A DNA stretch of 64,000 nt, taken from positions 222,669 to 286,668 of the forward strand of contig NZ_KE384070.1 in assembly GCF_000423665.1 (NCBI RefSeq), given 5' to 3'. Below the pieces are notes generated by a model that saw nothing but the letters and a program-made list of their open reading frames with translations, was not told the origin of the DNA and ran no database searches. Shown piece after piece: positions 1 through 8,929 of the stretch; the stretch's first letter is position 1, and every line of letters begins with the position of its first letter. This DNA is from Solirubrobacter soli DSM 22325 (GTDB taxonomy: Bacteria; Actinomycetota; Thermoleophilia; Solirubrobacterales; Solirubrobacteraceae). The translations under genes and the position numbers were made by a program.

Positions 1-2
1 AC

Positions 3-104
3 GCGCGCGTGTGGGCGGGCATCCACTTCCGCACGGCCGACATCCAGGGCGCCCGGCTCGGCGCGAAGGTCGCCCGCTACGAGCACCTGCGCTACGGCTG
101 GTAG
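3..104 (+). CDS. C-terminal end of a vanadium haloperoxidase/PAP2-like protein (partial)
   Basis: Only the last 33 codons are in the window; the gene starts upstream. The visible tail reads VWAGIHFRTADIQGARLG, then VARYEHLRYGW and TAG. The AGIHFR...D...GA.LG pattern resembles the C-terminal helix region of bacterial vanadium-dependent haloperoxidases and PAP2-superfamily proteins, where the His and Arg contact the metal or phosphate. This is recognition of a short motif only, so the family is tentative. The gene converges on the MacB-type permease, with 3 bp between stop codons. Confidence 0.5.
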   Translation, partial: ARVWAGIHFRTADIQGARLGAKVARYEHLRYGW

Positions 105-107
105 CGC

Positions 108-1306
108 TCAGGCCGTCCGCAACGCCGAGGTGGGCGACATCCGGGAGGCTCGGACGGCCGGCATCAGCCCGGCGACGGCGCCGATCAGGAGGGCCGACGC
201 GATGCCACCCGTCCACGCCTCGACCGGGATCACGATCGCCCAGTGCTTCGAGCTCGCGTAGACCGCCGTGGCGATGCCTCCCGCCAGCACGCCCACGACG
301 CCGCCGATGACAGCGAGCAGGATCGACTCGCCCAGGAACTGCGCCCGGATCTGGCCCTTCGTCGCGCCGAGCGCGCGGCGGAGGCCGATCTCCGAGCGGC
401 GTTCGAGCACCGAGATGATCATGATGTTGGCCACGCCGACGGCGCCCACGATCAGCGCCACCACGCCGAGCCCGAGGAAGAGGCTGTCGAACGCCCCCGC
501 GGCGGCGGCGCGGGCGGTGAGCACGTCGGACGGCTGGCTGACGTTCACCTCGTTCGGCGCCTCGGGGTTCGCGGTCGGCGCGAGCAGCGACTGCACCGCC
601 GCGACACGGTCGGTCTCCGCGCGCACGTAGATCGAGCTCGGCGGGCCGGGCTGCCGCTCGCCCTGGACGAGGCTCACGTAGCCGAGATACTCCTCCGCGG
701 CCGGGTAGCCGATCAGCGCGCTGAGGTCGATGTCAGGCGCGAGCGGCGAGCTCTTGACGATGCCGACCACGTTGAACCACTGGCCTCCGAGCCAGATCCG
801 TTGGTCGGGGAAGAGCCGGTCGATGCCCAGCCGCTGCGCCGCGACCCAGCCGAGTACGGCGACCGGCTCGCGGGCGGTCCCCGGGTTCAGCCAGACGCCG
901 CGGGCGAGTCCGGTGTTGAGCACGGAGAGCAGGTTCAGGCTGGTGGCGCGCACCTGGAGCCCGCCGGTGTCGGTCTCGGGGATCAAGCGACTCCGGTAGA
1001 CGCTCTTGCCCTTCACCAGCGCGGTGTGCGCCAGCAGCTGGACGTCGTCCAGGTGGGTGACGCGCGCCGGGGCCTCGACCGGCAGCTTCGACGGCTGGCC
1101 GGTGATGCTCTGGCCGGCCTCGACGGTGAGCATGTTCGTGCCGAGCCGGTCGATCTCCGCGAGCAGCCCGGCCTGCGAGGAGGACGACAGACCGAGCACC
1201 GCGACGATGGCGGCGGTCCCGATCGCGATCCCGAGCGCGGACAACGCGGCGCGCAACGGCCGCGCCCGCAGGCCGACGCTCGCCACCCGCAGCCGGTCCT
1301 TGACGC

Positions 1307-1310
<4 letters not shown>
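108..1310 (-). CDS. MacB/FtsX-type ABC transporter permease
   Basis: Inner-membrane permease of about 400 aa in the MacB/antimicrobial-peptide exporter family. One TM helix near residues 20-45 (LRAALSALGIAIGTAAIVAV) is followed by a large extracytoplasmic MacB_PCD-like domain. Three C-terminal helices follow, with the typical segments IVGAVGVANIMIISVLERRSE and IGLRRALGATKG. The start ATG overlaps the stop of the upstream ATPase by 4 bp, so the two should be translationally coupled. With the ATPase, the adaptor and the lipoprotein it forms a four-gene export operon. The substrate (peptide, lipid or drug) cannot be told from sequence. Confidence 0.92.
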
Positions 1311-1974
<664 letters not shown>

Positions 1975-1978
<4 letters not shown>

Positions 1979-3024
1979 ATCGACGGAACCACGACGACGT
2001 CGTGCTCGGTCAACCGGCCTTCGACCTGGACGCGCCCGTTGCCGGTGTCGAACAGGCCGAGCTGCACGGCGACCAGCTCGCGTCGTGAACCGGCGCGCAC
2101 GACCTCGACCGCGTACCCGCCTCCGGACGTGCCGACGAGCGCGGTGACCGGGACGCTGAGCGCGTCGTCCACGCCCTTGGTCGTGATGTCGACGTCGACC
2201 GGGGCCTTGTCGAGCCCGCTCGCCAGGGCCGGGTCGTCGAGCCGGATGAAGGTCGGGATCGTCGCGTCGGCAGCCGCGCTCCCTTGCTCGGCCGGGGCCT
2301 CGGCGACGCGCCCGAACCCCTCGACGCGACCCGTCACCGGTGTGTTGCCCGGCAGCGTGATCCGGGCGCGATCGGCCTTCTTGACGTCGCCCTGCTGGGA
2401 GGGATCGAGGTTGACCTGGACGTGCAGCGTGTCGGAGGTGGCCTGCAGGAGGGGTGCTCCCGGACGCGCGGATTCCCCGAGCAGACCGGTGACCTTGGCG
2501 ATCCGGATCGGCTCGGGCACGAAGACCGCTTCCCCGAGAGCGAGCTTCCCGGTCACGCGCATGCCCTTGTCGCGCTGAAGGCGCTCGAGCGCCTTCGACG
2601 TCTTGGAAGTGAACCCGCTGCCGGACTCGCGCAAATTCCGGTTGAGCTGACGGACGTCCTTGCCGCGCTCGCCGACGCGCAGGTCACGGTAGGCCGGGAT
2701 CGCGCCGCACAGCAGCACCACCGGCTTCTCGTCGACCCGGTAAAGGACGTCGCCGCACGCGACCTTGTCGCCGTTCTCAGGCAGGCTCGTATAGACCCCG
2801 CGGGCCTGGTTGATCACCGGGTAGGGCGAGCCGTCCGACCGCGCCCGGTAGGTCAGCGTCCCACCCTGGGAGACCATCGCCGAGAGCGCGCCCCGCTCGA
2901 CCTTGACCGTGTCGGCGGCGGGTCCCTGTGCGGCCGCGGCCGGATGGTCCCCTCCGGACAGCAGGACGACACCGACGATCGCCGCGCCCAGCACGGCCGC
3001 CGCGGCCGCCGCCCACAGCCTCAC
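1975..3024 (-). CDS. Membrane-fusion (HlyD/MacA-like) adaptor with peptidoglycan-binding motif
   Basis: Periplasmic-adaptor-like protein of 349 aa. An N-terminal TM or signal anchor (AAAAAVLGAAIVGVVLLSGG) is followed by a short adaptor segment. A PG_binding_1-like stretch follows (VGERGKDVRQLNRNL ... TSKALERLQRDKGM), then a C-terminal beta-barrel. This arrangement is common in Gram-positive MacB operons. I chose the GTG at 3024 because it forms a 4-bp GTGA overlap with the lipoprotein stop; a longer ATG start at 3063 would overlap that gene by 43 bp. The protein probably bridges the transporter and the cell wall. Confidence 0.85.
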
Positions 3025-3545
3025 TTCTGGTCCCCCAGCGCCTCTTTCATGACGTTCTTGCACTTCGCCAGGGCGGCGTTGAGGATGTCCATGCCGCCTG
3101 GCCGGTTGGAGGACGGGATCTTGTACGTGTTGACGAGCGGCTCACCGTTGACGGGGTCCGGGAAGTCCTTGACGCCGTTCGCGCGGATGCACTGGGCCAT
3201 CCGCAGGCTCGCCGACTGCTCCTTGGGGGTCCGCTTGGAGCTCAGCGTCCCCGGCGGCTGCAGGGCCTTGCACGCGGTGGTGGCCTGCTTCCACACCGCG
3301 GGGGTCACGCTGACCCCGTACTCGTACTGGCCCTTCGCGTTCGGGTCGGGGAAGTCGCGGACGCCGTGCGCGCGGATGCACTCGGAGAACTTCACCCCCT
3401 TCTCCTGGGCGGTGAGCTTCTTGGTCGAGGCGGTGGCGGTCGTCGTGGCGGTGCTGGTCTCGGACGGCGTGTCCGAGCCGCAGCCGGCGCCGATCAGGGC
3501 GACCAGCCCGAGGGCGACCAGCGGTCGTCGTCTGATGGAGATCAC
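3021..3545 (-). CDS. Secreted lipoprotein with two CIRA(H/N)GV repeats
   Basis: Lipoprotein of about 174 aa. It has a basic N-terminus, a hydrophobic segment and the lipobox LIGAGC, so it should be exported and lipidated. A Ser/Thr-rich linker follows. The mature part carries two copies of a motif, FSECIRAHGVRDFPDP and MAQCIRANGVKDFPDP, each followed by a later Cys. The paired Cys suggest one disulfide per repeat. Similar proteins sit beside MacB-like operons in actinobacteria, but no function is known. The start is uncertain (GTG 3545 or TTG 3557), with no clear ribosome binding site. It is first in the export operon. Confidence 0.75.
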   Translation of the reverse strand: MISIRRRPLVALGLVALIGAGCGSDTPSETSTATTTATASTKKLTAQEKGVKFSECIRAHGVRDFPDPNAKGQYEYGVSVTPAVWKQATTACKALQPPGTLSSKRTPKEQSASLRMAQCIRANGVKDFPDPVNGEPLVNTYKIPSSNRPGGMDILNAALAKCKNVMKEALGDQK

Positions 3546-3591
3546 GCCGCAAGTCAAGGCCGCGGGCTGTTGCGGGCGCGTATGGCCTTTT

Positions 3592-3610
3592 CGATATGCC
3601 GCCGATATGC
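3592..3610. promoter_or_regulatory. Tandem CGATATGC direct repeat, candidate response-regulator site
   Basis: In the 86-bp divergent gap between the lipoprotein/export operon and the response regulator, the octamer CGATATGC occurs twice, at 3592-3599 and 3603-3610. The copies are 11 bp apart start to start, one helical turn. OmpR/PhoB-type regulators bind such direct repeats as head-to-tail dimers. The adjacent gene encodes one, so self-regulation and control of the export operon are plausible. Confidence 0.45.
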
Positions 3611-3631
3611 GTGAGCTCGTAGCCTCGGAGG

Positions 3632-4291
3632 ATGCGCGTGCTGCTGGTTGAGGACGAGCCGTACATGGCGGAGGCGATCCGCGACGGGCTGCGGCTGGAG
3701 GCGATCGCGGCGGACATCGCTCCAGACGGCGACGCGGCGTTGGACCTGTTGGCGATCAACGTCTACGACATCGCCGTCCTCGACCGGGACGTCCCCGGCC
3801 CCACCGGTGACGAGATCGCGAGGCACATCGTCGCCTCGGGCAGCGGCATGCCGATCCTGATGCTCACCGCCGCCGACCGGCTCGACGACAAGGCGTCCGG
3901 GTTCGAGCTCGGCGCCGACGACTACTTGACGAAGCCGTTCGACCTCCGAGAGCTCGTGCTGCGGCTCAGGGCGCTCGACCGCCGCCGTGCCCACAGCCGG
4001 CCGCCGGTGCGCGAGATCGCGGGGCTGCGGCTCGACCCGTTCCGCCGCGAGGTCTTCCGCGACGGCCGCTACGTCGCGCTGACCCGGAAGCAGTTCGCCG
4101 TGCTCGAGGTGCTCGTCGCCGCCGAGGGCGGCGTCGTCAGCGCCGAGGCGCTCCTGGAGCAGGCGTGGGACGAGCACGCGGACCCGTTCACCAACGCCGT
4201 CCGCATCACGGTGTCAGGACTGCGCAAACGCCTGGGCGAACCGTGGATCATCGCGACCGTGGCCGGCTCCGGGTACCGCATCGACACTTGA
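3632..4291 (+). CDS. OmpR-family response regulator
   Basis: DNA-binding response regulator of 219 aa. The receiver domain shows the acidic pocket VEDE, a phospho-acceptor Asp in IAVLDRDVPG (residue about 51), the Thr in LMLTA and the Lys in YLTKPFD. A winged-helix output domain follows (LTRKQFAVLEVLV ... ISGLRKRL-like, GSGYRIDT). The ATG at 3632 gives the usual MRVLLVEDEP start, although GGAGG lies directly against it. The GTG at 3638 has better spacing but would cut the first strand. The stop overlaps the kinase start (TTGA). Confidence 0.95.
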   Translation: MRVLLVEDEPYMAEAIRDGLRLEAIAADIAPDGDAALDLLAINVYDIAVLDRDVPGPTGDEIARHIVASGSGMPILMLTAADRLDDKASGFELGADDYLTKPFDLRELVLRLRALDRRRAHSRPPVREIAGLRLDPFRREVFRDGRYVALTRKQFAVLEVLVAAEGGVVSAEALLEQAWDEHADPFTNAVRITVSGLRKRLGEPWIIATVAGSGYRIDT

Positions 4292-5385
4292 GCGTCCGCC
4301 TCAAACTCACCCTCAGCTACGCCGGGTTCCTGATGCTCGCCGGTGCGTTGCTGCTGGGCGCCGTATGGCTGTTCCTCCTGCGCTACGTCCCCGATCGCGC
4401 GTTCCTGCGCGTCGCGAACGCGCCCCTCCCGGGTCCCTTTCCCGTCCGCTCCAACCTCCTGCACGTCTTCGCGCCGCGGGCGGCCGCCGTGATGGCGTTC
4501 CTGCTCGTGTTCGGCCTCGTCGGCGGGTGGCTCCTGGCCGGTCGCATGCTCGCTCCGCTGGAGCGCATAACGGACGCGACGCGCCTGGCGGCGACCGGCT
4601 CGCTGTCGCACCGCATCCGCCTTGAGGGCCGCAACGACGAGTTCCGGGAGCTCGCCGACGCCTTCGACGCCATGCTCGCGCGGCTCGAGGCCCACGTCTC
4701 CGAACAGCAGCGGTTCGCCGCCAACGCGTCGCACGAGCTGCGCACCCCGCTGGCGATCACGCAGACGCTGCTCGACGTCGCCCGCAACGATCAAAGCCGT
4801 GGGGAGGACGAGCTCGTCGACCGCCTGCACTTCGTCAACACGCGGGCGATCGACCTCACCGAGGCGCTGCTGCTGCTCAGCCGCGCCGACCAGGCATCGT
4901 TCGTCCGCGAACCCGTCGACCTGTCGCTGATCGCCGAGGAAGCCACCGAGACGCTGCTCGGACTCGCCGAGGAGCGCGGCGCGACGATCGAGACCTCGGG
5001 CGACACGGCCCGCGCTCTCGGTTCACCCGCGCTCCTGCAGCAGCTGGCGACGAACCTCGTGCACAACGCGATCGTCCACAACCTGCCGGGCCACGGCGCC
5101 GTCTGGGTCACCACCAGCGCTCAGCCCGACAGCGTGGCGCTCACCGTCGAGAACACCGGTGAGACGCTCTCCCCGGAGGTGGTGGCCACGCTGGCCGAGC
5201 CGTTCCAGCGCGGCTCCATGCGCACCCGCACCGACCACGCGGGCGTCGGCCTCGGCCTGGCCATCGTCCAGAGCATCGCCCAGGCGCACGACGGCACCCT
5301 GAGCCTGACGCCGCGGACCGATGGCGGGCTCCGCGTCACGGTACGACTCCCCGTCAGAGCCAGCCCTTCTTCCACGGACCGGTGA
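4288..5385 (+). CDS. Membrane sensor histidine kinase
   Basis: Partner kinase of the preceding regulator, 365 aa. TM1 (YAGFLMLAGALLLGAVWLFLL) and TM2 (MAFLLVFGLVGGWLLAGRML) bracket a short external loop of about 35 residues, followed by a HAMP domain. The HisKA motif is NASHELRTPLAITQTL, with the phospho-accepting His. The HATPase has an N-box (NLVHNAIVHN) and G-box (GVGLGLAIV). I chose the TTG at 4288, which overlaps the regulator stop by 4 bp and gives a normal N-terminus. The short sensor loop suggests sensing at the membrane, as in kinases paired with peptide exporters (inference). Confidence 0.93.
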   Translation: MSVRLKLTLSYAGFLMLAGALLLGAVWLFLLRYVPDRAFLRVANAPLPGPFPVRSNLLHVFAPRAAAVMAFLLVFGLVGGWLLAGRMLAPLERITDATRLAATGSLSHRIRLEGRNDEFRELADAFDAMLARLEAHVSEQQRFAANASHELRTPLAITQTLLDVARNDQSRGEDELVDRLHFVNTRAIDLTEALLLLSRADQASFVREPVDLSLIAEEATETLLGLAEERGATIETSGDTARALGSPALLQQLATNLVHNAIVHNLPGHGAVWVTTSAQPDSVALTVENTGETLSPEVVATLAEPFQRGSMRTRTDHAGVGLGLAIVQSIAQAHDGTLSLTPRTDGGLRVTVRLPVRASPSSTDR

Positions 5386-5436
5386 TTCGCGGTGGTCGCG
5401 CTGGCGTTATCGGCTGGTGATCGGCACACTGGTGCT

Positions 5437-6078
5437 GTGCCCCCGCTCGATGCCGGACTGGTGGCCGCCCTCGCCGCCGCCGCTCTGACTGCGCCCTCGG
5501 GCGCGACCGAGACGGTCGGCCCGGCGCACGCGTCGGGCATCGTCGTGCACAGCGCGCCGGACGGGCGGGCGCTCGTGCGGCTCGGGGCGCGGACGCCCTA
5601 CGGCGGGCGACTGCGGTTGTGGGTGCGCCAACGGCGCGGCGGCTGGATCAAGGTCGCGGTCGAGGACGGGCGCGGCGGCGTCGGGTGGGTACGCGCCCGC
5701 GACACGCGGCGCGCCGGGTATCGCCGGTTCCGGGTCGAGTTGGACCGGTCCGCGCGGCGGCTGAGCGTCATCGGCGGCGGCTCGCGCTGGAGCACGCCGG
5801 TCGTGCTCGGCGGCGACGAGACCCCGACCCCGCTCGGCACCTTCCAGGTCACCGACCGGATCGACGGGTCCCGCTTCGCCGGCGTCTACGGCGCGCGCGT
5901 CCTCGTCCTCTCCGCCTACGGCGACGGGACGAAGACGTCGCGGGTCGCGATCCACGGCGTCCCACCCGCGGCGACGACCAAGGCCTTCAGCCACGGCTGC
6001 GTCCGCGTGCCGCGCGCCGCGCTGCTGCGGCTCTTCAGGGACGCCCCGCCCGGCACCCCGGTCCGAGTGACCGCCTGA
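5437..6078 (+). CDS. L,D-transpeptidase (YkuD family)
   Basis: Cell-wall cross-linking enzyme forming 3-3 peptidoglycan links or anchoring proteins; about 213 aa. The C-terminal YkuD domain has TPTPLGTFQVTD, IHGV and the catalytic box SHGCVRVPRAAL with the nucleophilic Cys and preceding His. The N-terminal third resembles an SH3-like region (VRLGARTPYGGRLRLWVRQR). A hydrophobic Ala-rich segment follows the GTG at 5437, consistent with export, but basic residues are lacking; a longer start at GTG 5392 is possible. It follows the kinase by about 50 bp, so co-transcription is possible. Confidence 0.88.
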   Translation: MPPLDAGLVAALAAAALTAPSGATETVGPAHASGIVVHSAPDGRALVRLGARTPYGGRLRLWVRQRRGGWIKVAVEDGRGGVGWVRARDTRRAGYRRFRVELDRSARRLSVIGGGSRWSTPVVLGGDETPTPLGTFQVTDRIDGSRFAGVYGARVLVLSAYGDGTKTSRVAIHGVPPAATTKAFSHGCVRVPRAALLRLFRDAPPGTPVRVTA

Positions 6079-6140
6079 CGGTCCGGGTCACCTGAAGTGG
6101 GTGATGCGCGCCCACCAATCGGCCGCGAACGTCCGCCGGC

Positions 6141-8057
6141 ATGAGCGGACGGGACGAGCTGGGGCGGGCGGACGCGACACCGGCGACGCGAGCGGCGAAC
6201 GATGCACTGCTCGGGGAGCTGCCATTCGAGGACACGCGGGACTTCGAGGAGGCCGCGCGCGGGCTGATCGCGCCGCTGCCCGACGAGGGTCGTGTGCGCG
6301 GCGCCGACGGCGGCCTCGTCTGGGACCTCTCGCGCTTCGCGTTCATCCACGAGCACGAGGAGGCGCCGGCGACGGTCAACCCGAGCCTGTGGCGGCAGAC
6401 ACGACTGGTCGTGCAGGGCGGGCTCTACGAGGTCGTTCCCGGGCTCTACCAGGTGCGCACGCTCGACCTGTCGAACATCACGTTCGCGGAGGGCGAGGAC
6501 GGGATCGTCGTGTTCGACCCGTTGATCTCGACCGAGACCGCGGCAGCCGCGCTCGAGCTCTACTACCAGCACCGGCCGCGCAAGCCGGTCGTCGCCGTGG
6601 TCTTCTCACACAGCCACGTCGACCATTTCGGCGGCGTCCGCGGGATCGTCGACGAGGCCGACGTGAAGGCCGGCAAGGTCAAGATCGTCGCCCCGGAGGG
6701 CTTCCTCGAGGCGGCGGTCGCGGAGAACGTGCTGGCGGGCAACGTCATGAGCCGGCGGGCGAGCTACATGTACGGCAACCTGCTGCCCGCCGACCCGCGG
6801 GGGCAGGTCGGCGCCGGGCTCGGCATGTCCACGTCGTTCGGGACGGTCGGGCTGATCGTGCCGACCGACATCGTCTCGGAGACCGGGCAGCGGATGACGC
6901 TCGCCGGCCTGGACTTCGAATTCATGATGGCGCCTGACAGCGAGGCGCCCGCCGAGATGCACTGGTTCATCGAGCAGTTCAAGGCGGTCACCGCGGCCGA
7001 GAACTGCTGCCACACGCTGCACAACACCTACTCGCTGCGCGGCACGAAGATCCGCGACCCGCTGGCCTGGTCGAAGTACCTCGAGCGGACGATCTCGCTG
7101 TGGGGCGACCGCACCGAGGTCCTCTTCGGCATGCACCACTGGCCCGCGTGGGGACGCGAGCGCGTGCTCGAGCTCCTCGGCATGGCCCGCGACGGGTATC
7201 GGTTCATCAACGACGAGACGCTCCGGCTGGCCAACCACGGCCTGACCCCGCCCGAGATCGCCGAACGGATCGAGTTCACGGGCGAGCTGGGACGCCACTG
7301 GGCGATGCGCGGCTACTACGGCTCGCTCAACCACAACGTCAAGGCGACCTACGTCAACTACCTCGGCTGGTTCGACGGCAACCCCGCCAACCTGCACACG
7401 CATCCGCCCGAGGAGGCCGCCAAGCGCTACGTCGAGTTCATGGGCGGCGCCGACGCCGTGGTCGCGAAGGCAGGCGCGGCGTTCGAGCGCGGCGACTACC
7501 GCTGGGTGGCCGAGGTCGTCAACCACGTGGTCTTCGCCGACCCCGACAACCGCGCCGCCCGCGAGCTGCAGGCGGACGCGCTCGAGCAGCTCGGCTACCA
7601 GTCGGAGTCCGGCCCGTGGCGCAACTTCTACCTCAGCGCCGCCGCGGAGCTGCGCGCGGGCGTGCGCGTGTTGCCGGCGCCCTCCACGGCCAGCCACGAC
7701 CTCGTGAGCTCGATGAGCGTCACGCTCTTCTTCGACTACCTCGCCGTCCGCCTGAACGGCGAGCGCGCGGGCGACCGGCGGCTGACGATCGTCTGCGAGT
7801 TCCCCGACCTCGGGGAGACGTGGACGATGCTGCTGCGCCACGGCGCGCTCAGCCACCGCCGCGGGCCGGTCGACGGCGCCGACGCCACGGTCGTGATCGA
7901 CCGCAGCGACCTCAACGGCGTCATCCTCGGCACCGCCGACATCGCGCAGCAGATCAAGGACGGACGGGCCAGGCTCGAGGGCGACCCTCAGGCGCTGCGC
8001 GACCTCGTCGAGCTGCTCGACGAGTTCGAGTTCTGGTTCAACATCGTCACACCCTAA
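6141..8057 (+). CDS. Alkyl sulfatase, metallo-beta-lactamase type (SdsA1/YjcS-like)
   Basis: Zinc hydrolase that removes sulfate from long-chain alkyl sulfates such as SDS, giving a fatty alcohol. Of 638 aa, residues about 95-330 form a metallo-beta-lactamase fold with the zinc motif SHSHVDHFGG and later ligands (ENCCHTLHN). An alkyl-sulfatase dimerisation domain follows (HNVKATYVNYLGWFDGNPAN), then a C-terminal SCP2-like lipid-binding domain (NFYLSAAAELR ... VVIDRSDLNGVILG). No signal peptide is visible, so it is probably cytosolic. Length is normal. The stop overlaps the convergent exonuclease gene by 4 bp. Confidence 0.93.
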   Translation: MSGRDELGRADATPATRAANDALLGELPFEDTRDFEEAARGLIAPLPDEGRVRGADGGLVWDLSRFAFIHEHEEAPATVNPSLWRQTRLVVQGGLYEVVPGLYQVRTLDLSNITFAEGEDGIVVFDPLISTETAAAALELYYQHRPRKPVVAVVFSHSHVDHFGGVRGIVDEADVKAGKVKIVAPEGFLEAAVAENVLAGNVMSRRASYMYGNLLPADPRGQVGAGLGMSTSFGTVGLIVPTDIVSETGQRMTLAGLDFEFMMAPDSEAPAEMHWFIEQFKAVTAAENCCHTLHNTYSLRGTKIRDPLAWSKYLERTISLWGDRTEVLFGMHHWPAWGRERVLELLGMARDGYRFINDETLRLANHGLTPPEIAERIEFTGELGRHWAMRGYYGSLNHNVKATYVNYLGWFDGNPANLHTHPPEEAAKRYVEFMGGADAVVAKAGAAFERGDYRWVAEVVNHVVFADPDNRAARELQADALEQLGYQSESGPWRNFYLSAAAELRAGVRVLPAPSTASHDLVSSMSVTLFFDYLAVRLNGERAGDRRLTIVCEFPDLGETWTMLLRHGALSHRRGPVDGADATVVIDRSDLNGVILGTADIAQQIKDGRARLEGDPQALRDLVELLDEFEFWFNIVTP

Positions 8058-8926
8058 TCCGGGAGCGACTGCGGGAGCTTCTTGGCGCCGCGCTTGGTGA
8101 CCGGCGCCGAGGGTGGGGGGACGACCGGGCCGATGTCTCCGTCGGGCGCCTCGTCGAGGTCGACGATCACCGGCGCGTGGTCGGACGGGCCCTTGCCCTT
8201 GCGCGCCTTGCGGTCGATCCACGCGGCCTTCACGCGCTCGGCCACCGCGTCGCCCGCCAGCACCAGGTCGATCCGCATGCCGAGGTCCTGGTGGAACATG
8301 CCCGCGCGATAGTCCCAGTACGAGAAGACGCGCTCGGTGGGCCAGCGGTCGCGGACCACGTCGTGCAACCCGGTCGACTGCAGCTCGGCGAGGGCATCGC
8401 GCTCCGGCTTGGTCACGTGGGTGTGGCCCTCGTAGGCGCCGGGGTCGAAGACGTCCTCGTCGGTCGGCGCGATGTTCATGTCACCGAGCACGACGGTCGT
8501 CGACGGGTCGCCGGCGGCGACGTCGGCCCGCAGCGCACGCAGCCACTCGAGCTTGTACCGGTAGTGGTCGGAGTCGGGGGCCCGGCCGTTCGGGACGTAG
8601 ACCGAGATGAAGCGGATGCCGCCGCAGACCGCCGAGACCGCGCGCGGCTCGGGTCCCGGGAAGCCGGGACCGTCGGGCAGCCCGCGCACGACGTCCTCGA
8701 GGCCGACGCGGGAGAGGATCGCGACGCCGTTCCATTGCGCGACGCCGTGGGCCGCGAGCTCGTAGCCCCGGGCCTCGAGCTCACCGCCGAGCAACTCGGT
8801 GAGCGCGTCGTCGGCGAGCTTGGTCTCCTGCAGGCAGACGACGTCGGGCTCGCGCTCGTCGAGCCATGGCAGCAGACGCGGCACCCGCTGCTTGATCGAG
8901 TTGACGTTCCAGGTGACGATCCGCAC
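8054..8926 (-). CDS. xthA: Exodeoxyribonuclease III / AP endonuclease
   Basis: DNA-repair enzyme of 290 aa cutting at abasic sites and degrading 3' ends. Family motifs are present in order: TWNVNSIKQR, LQETKL with the metal-binding Glu, YVPNGR, LGDMNIAP (DMN), YWDYRAGMF and the C-terminal SDHAPVIVD with the catalytic Asp-His. A C-terminal tail of about 20 residues ending in basic and Pro-rich sequence is slightly longer than in E. coli. It converges on the alkyl sulfatase and lies 3 bp downstream of the transporter gene. Confidence 0.95.
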   Translation of the reverse strand: MRIVTWNVNSIKQRVPRLLPWLDEREPDVVCLQETKLADDALTELLGGELEARGYELAAHGVAQWNGVAILSRVGLEDVVRGLPDGPGFPGPEPRAVSAVCGGIRFISVYVPNGRAPDSDHYRYKLEWLRALRADVAAGDPSTTVVLGDMNIAPTDEDVFDPGAYEGHTHVTKPERDALAELQSTGLHDVVRDRWPTERVFSYWDYRAGMFHQDLGMRIDLVLAGDAVAERVKAAWIDRKARKGKGPSDHAPVIVDLDEAPDGDIGPVVPPPSAPVTKRGAKKLPQSLPD

Positions 8927-8929
8927 GCC

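Noticed and set aside
6606..8222. 538-aa minus-strand open frame opposite the alkyl sulfatase
   Set aside because: It overlaps motif-bearing sequence of the sulfatase and shows only low-complexity Arg/Glu/Val-rich translation.
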